Below, one piece after another: positions 58,792 to 64,000 of a stretch of 64,000 nucleotides of DNA. The stretch covers positions 257,049,330 through 257,113,329 of the forward strand of contig JAIOJX010000026.1 in assembly GCA_022376925.1 (NCBI GenBank), in the 5' to 3' direction. Made by a program: the position numbers and the translations under genes. Source of the stretch: Tragulus kanchil. Lineage: Eukaryota > Chordata > Mammalia > Artiodactyla > Tragulidae. Within the stretch, counting starts at the first letter, position 1. The number at the start of each line of letters is the position of its first letter. The notes beneath the pieces were generated by a model that saw only the letters and a list, made by a program, of their open reading frames with translations, did no database searches and was not told where the DNA came from.

Positions 58792-59063
58792 GTGGGGTTT
58801 TTTTTTTTGAGGGGGGAGGACCACTTTTATTGGTCTTTCATTTATTTATTTATTTTTTTTGTTCTTCGGCCTGTGTGGGCCTCCCATCGCAGTGGACTCT
58901 CTCATTGCAGAGCTCCGGCTCTGGGCAGAGCTCTGGCTCAGTAATTGGACACATCGGTTCAACCACTCCATGGCACGTAGGATCTTCCCAGGCCAGGGAT
59001 CGAACCGGCGCCCCGTGCACTGCAAGGCGGTGTCCTTACCCACTGGACCACTGGGGAAGCCCC
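58792..59063 (-). mobile_element. tRNA-type SINE, minus strand, with target duplication
   Basis: The 9-bp 'taaaatgag' flanks it at 58783-58791 and 59064-59072. Its words are 'ccacttttattggtctttc', 'ggcctgtgtgggcctcccat', 'aattggacacatcggttc' and 'gatcttcccaggccaggg'. Confidence 0.9.
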
Positions 59064-59072
59064 TAAAATGAG

Positions 59073-59836
59073 TTTTATAGAGATACTTATAAGGAGGAAT
59101 TAATTTTAATTCCTGAAATTACATATAGCAGCAAAAGAAAAGTGCTCTGAAATCACGAGAGTAGAAATTTGGCTTTATGAAACTGAGCCTCCCTTCCCAG
59201 TCAAGCTGAATACTCTATTCCCCAGCAGCTAAAGCTGTTTGCAAGTGTTTTGAAGAATTTAAGAAGGATCTTAAAAATAACATAAAATTACATCTGTTGA
59301 CACCAATTGTTCCTCATAAATATCCCCTAAAGAGGTACTGTTACAAGCTTAGCAAATGTAGTTGCAAAGTGATCACTGCCTGACATTTTATTATTGATAG
59401 TATAATTCTGCTAGTCATAAGAGAAATCCTGCTTCTCATATAATCTGATATAAATGTTAAAAGTTCATCTTTAATTTTCCTTTGAAGCCTTAGGTACAGT
59501 ACCTGAAATTGTTCATGTAGCCTTAGAATTAGCAAATGTGGTATGAGATTCAGTTTAAAAATCCAGTTTTAGCATAGAGCTATAAAGTCAAATTCTGTAT
59601 TTCTTTGACTTTGTTTTTGTTGACTTTTTTCATAGTTTGATTGGACGACTTGAAATTCTTAGCATTTACTCAAATAAAGACAAAACCAAATGGCTAAAAC
59701 TCAAAAATCCACTTGAAGGCATTTTAAAAATACCATTCTAATAAGTCAGTAATTGCTGTCATTTATATTTCCTTCTATCTTCTTTTCCTTTTTAAATTTT
59801 CTTTTACCTAAAATTATAAATTTGGGCTAGAACTGT
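59073..59836. other. Unrecognised AT-rich DNA
   Basis: No gene or repeat family recognised. Confidence 0.5.
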
Positions 59837-59849
59837 TGGAATAACTTTT

Positions 59850-60157
59850 TTTTTTCCCCTTTGATCGACTGCCTTTTAAGTTTACTATTTTTTTTTAAAA
59901 TTTTGGCCTCTTTTATTGGTCATTCATTCATTTTCATCCATCTCAACTTTCCAGCCCATGTGGGCCTCCCAGCACAGTGGCCTCTCTCGTCGCTGAGCTC
60001 CGGCTCTGGGCGCATGCGCCCTGGAGTGCTGGCTCGCAATTGGACACATTGGTTCAGCGGCTCCACAGCACATGGGATCTTCCCGTGCCAGGGATCGAAC
60101 CGGTGCCCTTTGCACTGCAAGGCGGACTCTTTACCCACTGGACCACCAGGGAAGCCC
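59850..60157 (-). mobile_element. tRNA-type SINE, minus strand (copied at 61034-61290)
   Basis: Flanks 'tggaataactttt' (59837-59849) and 'tggaatagctttt' (60158-60170) are a 13-bp target duplication with one change. The body has 'ggcctcttttattggtcatt', 'tgtgggcctcccagcacagt' and 'ctctgggcgcatgcgccctg', and ends 'accaccagggaagccc'. The second copy starts only at 'ttttggcctc', so it lacks the T run and the left target duplication. Confidence 0.93.
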
Positions 60158-62155
60158 TGGAATAGCTTTTATTGATACAATTTCATGATCTCCCAGGTAA
60201 TAATTATAAACTCTATGCAAAATATTTTTTAAATAACTAGTTGAAGTAACTGGCAATCAAATAAAATATAAAACTAAGAATTATTATATTTTAACAGTGA
60301 ATTACACCATTCACTACAACAAGTTCTACTACATATGGCATGAGGTGAATAGAACTCAAGCAGAAAACTGCTGTCTCAGTGGTTTAAGGTCATAAAAGCC
60401 ACAAGTGTGGGAAATTGAGCATAAAAATCCTGAAAAAAAAAAAAAAAAAGAAAAGAAAAAAACAGGACACTGAAAGAATAGGCTCCAAATCTGCATATAA
60501 CCATCCACATATTATTGACTATTCCTTAAACTGAAGAAGGCTTCAGTGATAAGAGTGGAATTCATCAAGTGCAAGGCTGAATTAACTGAACACATATCTC
60601 ACTTTCTTCCCACAGAAGAAAATTAAAACTTTGAATTTGGGTTCTTTCCAGTGAAACACAATATGGCCATGCCTTAAGGCTATAGATGATGTAGCACGAC
60701 TAAAATATCCATTTTGAGCAAAGATAGACACAAAAATTGATCTCTTCTAATAAAGCATAAAACTAAGCTTCCATAATCAAGATTAATAGCAAATAATTTA
60801 CCACTGGAAAAATAAAAATCAACATTCTTTGAAGAAAATTAATTGAATTGAGAGTTTTATTAAGTATTATCTATAATATCTAGATATATTTTTAAAAGCA
60901 GGGACATGTGGCCCATATTTTTTTTAAGTCAATAAATACAGATTTAATGATGACCCAGAACTTAGAATTTCTAGAAAGGAACTTAATAGGAGTTATTTAA
61001 AACATACAAAACAAATGGAAAATTTATTTACAATTTTGGCCTCTTTTATTGGTCATTCATTCATTTTCATCCATCTCAACTTTCCAGCCCATGTGGGCCT
61101 CCCAGCACAGTGGCCTCTCTCGTCGCTGAGCTCCGGCTCTGGGCGCATGCGCCCTGGAGTGCTGGCTCGCAATTGGACACATTGGTTCAGCGGCTCCACA
61201 GCACATGGGATCTTCCCGTGCCAGGGATCGAACCGGTGCCCTTTGCACTGCAAGGCGGACTCTTTACCCACTGGACCACCAGGGAAGCCCTGGAATAGCT
61301 TTTATTGATACAATTTCATGATCTCCCAGGTAATAATTATAAACTCTATGCAAAATATTTTTTAAATAACTAGTTGAAGTAACTGGCAATCAAATAAAAT
61401 ATAAAACTAAGAATTATTATATTTTAACAGTGAATTACACCATTCACTACAACAAGTTCTACTACATATGGCATGAGGTGAATAGAACTCAAAGCAGAAA
61501 ACTGCTGTCTCAGTGGTTTAAGGTCATAAAAGCCACAAGTGTGGGAAAGTGAGCATAAAAATCCTGAAAGAAAAAAAAAAAAAGAAAAGAAAAAAAGAGG
61601 ACACTGAAAGAATAGGCCCCAAATTTGCATATAACCATCCACATATTATTGACTATTCCTTAAACTGAAGAAGGCTTCAGTGATAAGAGTGGAATTCATC
61701 AAGTGCAAGACTGAATTAACTGAACACATATCTCACTTTCTTCCCACAGAAGAAAATTAAAACTTTGAATTTGGGTTCTTTCCAGTGAAACACAATATGG
61801 CCATGCCTTAAGGCTATAGATGATGTAGCAGGACTAAAATATCCATTTTGAGCAAAGATAGACACAAAAATTGATCTCTTCTAATAAAGCATAAAACTAA
61901 GCTTCCATAATCAAGATTAATAGCAAACAATTTACCATCGGAAAAATAAAAATCAACATTCTTTGAAGAAAATTAATTGAATTGAGAGTTTTATTAAGTA
62001 TTATCTATAATATCTAGATATATTTTTAAAAGTAGGGACATGTGGCCCATATATTTTTTAAGTCAATAAATACAGATTTAATGATGACCTAGAACTTAGA
62101 ATTTCTAGAAAGGAACTTAATAGGAGTTATTTAAAACATATCAAAAAATCAAATG
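59899..62155 (+). repeat. Tandem duplication pair 18 (59899-61030 and 61031-62155)
   Basis: Offset 1133. The end of copy 1 ('aacatacaaaacaaatgg') is a thinned version of the end of copy 2 ('aacatatcaaaaaatcaaatgg'). The start of copy 2 ('tttacaattttggcc') is a thinned version of the sequence before the unit. Scattered single-base differences are present ('gcatagagg' type changes are rare; A runs vary in length). Confidence 0.95.
60171..61030. other. Unrecognised AT-rich DNA (copied by pair 18)
   Basis: No gene or transposon recognised. An A-rich run at about 60431-60462 differs in the copy at 61566-61597. Confidence 0.5.
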
Positions 62156-62671
62156 GAACTATTATCAAAATGAGTGAATACATGAAATATCTTGATCCCA
62201 GATGGCCTCAGCCAGCAGCAACTATTCTTGTCTCAGAGTTTCCATTCACAGTGAATGAATCTCCAATCACTTTATCCTAACGGGAAGGCTCATTTACCTC
62301 CTGCCTCAATCTCAGTAGAGATACAGGAAATATATATATATAGTGACATTTCACTACATGCAATGGAGACCAGGATGTAATGACATCTTTAAAGTAATTA
62401 CATTAAGACAAATAACAATAACGACTTTCACTTCTAGGAAGATAGTGTATATACTTTTCCTAATACTTGTCTCTAACTACAACTAAATGCCTGGATACAT
62501 ATACACACACATACATACAGCCATCTACTACTAGCCAAGGAGAGAAGTATCAGACCAAACTGGCTGACACTGTGATCACGGACTTCTACCCTGTAGAATT
62601 GTGAGAGTATACATTTCTGTTTTTCAAGCCAGCCAGTATACAGTACTTAGTTAAAACAGTTATAGAAAACT

Positions 62672-62712
62672 AAGATAGACAGATAGGTAAATAGATGATA
62701 AATAGATAAAAT
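62672..62712. repeat. GATA/GATAAA-type microsatellite (copied at about 63805-63845)
   Basis: Interrupted 'gatagacagatagg' and 'agatgataaatagat' units. Confidence 0.8.
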
Positions 62713-62789
62713 AGATTGCATGTGTGTGAGAGAGAGAAATTGAGAAACTCTAAGAAGATTCTGAAAGGTAGCAAGAAGGACAGAGAGCA

Positions 62790-63600
62790 GGAGACAACAA
62801 GATGGTGAGCTCTCCAGGGCTTATATTTGCTCAAATCTTGGACCTGTGGTTAAACTAGCTGGTAACCTACAAATGCCAAAGAGTGAAGACACAAGAAGTG
62901 CCCTAAGAACCTGTTCTCTCTAGCTAAGGTGCCAGGAAAGGACAATCTAGAAGACTCAGATAAGCAATATAACCAAAACTGAAAAAAAAAAAAAAAGTAA
63001 TGGCCAAGCCCCATCCACTCCAGCAAAGACTGAATGGGAAAAGACTTCCACTCCTGTGAGGCTTTAACAAAGGGCTCTAACAACCTCTCTGAGGTGGTGT
63101 CAGAGAGGGTCCAGTAAGGAGTTAGGATTTTCATTTCCATTATCTGGTAGTGAGCCTCCCAGAGTTAATGGACACCATAGCTTCAACTTTCACACCCACC
63201 CAGCAGTAATGAGGCGTCCCTTCCCATGAGTGTCACAGCAGACCCCACAAAGTCTCAGGACTCTCACAGAGCAGTAATGAGGCCATTCCACCACAGGGTC
63301 AGTGAATTCTATGTAGGTAGCTCAAACGCACATTCCCACTAAAGAGTCACAAGGAGTTCTGCTCCCTTGGTTATCAGCAAAGGCCAAGTGCAGAACCTGC
63401 ACTTCTACCTGCATCTGAAAGTAATGAGGCAAACTTACCCTTTTTCTGATGAAACAGAAAAAGCAAACTAAACAAGAAGTTTAAATGAGATCCAAAGTCT
63501 GAGACCATAACATGATAACATCCACACTTCAATTGAAAACCACACCCTCTACCAAGAACAAGAAAGAGTCCAGACTGAATTTTTAAAAATATATAATCAT
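62790..63600 (+). mobile_element. Ancient LINE-1 (L1M-type) 5' region remnant
   Basis: 'cagcagtaatgaggcgtccc', 'gagcagtaatgaggccattc', 'gtaatgaggcaaacttaccc' and 'cttcaattgaaaaccacacc' followed by 'ccaagaacaagaaagag' recall the reiterated 5' UTR text of old mammalian L1M elements. It is diverged, with no ORF. Boundaries are approximate. Confidence 0.5.
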
Positions 63601-64000
63601 TTGTCTCTAACTACAACTAAATGCCTGGATACATATACACACACATACATACAGCCATCTACTACTAGCCAAGGAGAGAAGTATCAGACCAAACTGGCTG
63701 ACACTTTGATCACGGACTTCTACCCTGTAGAATTGTGAGAGTATACATTTCTGTTTTTTAAGTCAGCCAGTATACAGTACTTAGTTAAAACAGTTATAGA
63801 AAACTAAGATAGACAGATAGGTAAATAGATGATAAATAGATAAAATAGATTGCATGTGTGTGAGAGAGAGAAATTGAGAAACTCTAAGAAGATTCTGAAA
63901 GGTAGCAAGAAGGACAGAGAGCAGCTGGGACATCAGGGGACAACAAGATGGTGAGCTCTCCAGGGCTTATATTTGCTCAAATCTTGGACCTGTGGTTAAA

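Larger units (their letters stand above)
62468..64000 (+). repeat. Tandem duplication pair 19 (62468-63600 and 63601 to window end)
   Basis: Offset 1133. Only the first 400 bases of copy 2 lie inside the window. It carries a 13-bp insertion or longer allele near 63924 ('ctgggacatcagg' inside 'gagcag...ggacaacaag') not present at the matching place in copy 1, plus a few single-base changes. Confidence 0.93.

Noticed and set aside
59861..61308. Overlapping open frames of 62-104 codons on both strands, present twice
   Set aside because: They are SINE-derived and copied by pair 18.
1083..64000. Interpretation of the repeated 1.1-kb units as a satellite array or a CRISPR-like array
   Set aside because: Each unit is different in content and occurs only two or three times; there is no common repeat or spacer.

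Overview
This is AT-rich, intron- or intergenic-type mammalian nuclear DNA. BovB LINE pieces (46910-47202, 50535-50865), many Bov-A SINEs, tRNA-type artiodactyl SINEs and older MIR, L2, MLT1 and hAT elements place it in a ruminant. The species cannot be named from sequence alone. I found no credible protein-coding exon, rRNA, tRNA gene or CRISPR array. The open frames, the longest being 180 codons, lie in repeats or lack any recognisable domain outside decayed L1, BovB and retroviral pieces, so none is annotated as a gene.

The dominant feature is a series of 19 direct, head-to-tail duplications. Each has a unit of about 1.03-1.20 kb (mean near 1.12 kb), and the copies are nearly identical. 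The second copies begin near 2245, 4059, 9298, 14244, 16681, 22004, 25171, 27102, 30555, 32667, 35662, 37610, 40282, 43695, 45669, 49507, 54232, 61031 and 63601. Unit ends fall anywhere: inside SINEs, inside an LTR, or in unique DNA. Several pairs chain, so some stretches occur three times. At many junctions the last tens of bases of one copy, or the first tens of the next, look like a degraded version of the matching sequence, with small deletions. The simplest reading is that assembly pieces overlapping by about 1.1 kb were abutted without being merged. Collapsed, the locus would be about 43 kb. A genuine biological process with such a fixed unit size would be new, so the series is the main thing to test.

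Layout: 1-5.4 kb holds Bov-A SINEs, a (TG)n tract and two chained duplications. 5.4-8 kb holds a MIR, a Bov-A and mostly unique DNA. 8-12 kb holds two separate L1 fragments. 12-18.3 kb holds unique and AT-rich DNA with a tRNA-type SINE. 18.3-23.6 kb holds an LTR-like retroposed insert with perfect 16-bp target duplications, MIRs, two hAT-type elements and an L1 3' end. 23.6-29 kb holds a Bov-A, MIR, L2-type pieces and chained duplications. 29-34 kb holds a SINE, a decayed retroviral integrase-like piece and a reverse MLT1. 34-41.5 kb is mostly unrecognised, duplicated DNA with a MIR. 41.5-47 kb holds a SINE, an L2 and chained duplications. 47-51.5 kb holds a BovB end, an MLT1 split by a SINE, an L2, a Bov-A and a BovB reverse-transcriptase piece. 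53-56.5 kb holds two LTR-like segments. 58.8-64 kb holds tRNA-type SINEs and an old L1 5' region.

No genes work together here. What the sequence records is a history of retroposition overprinted by the duplication series.
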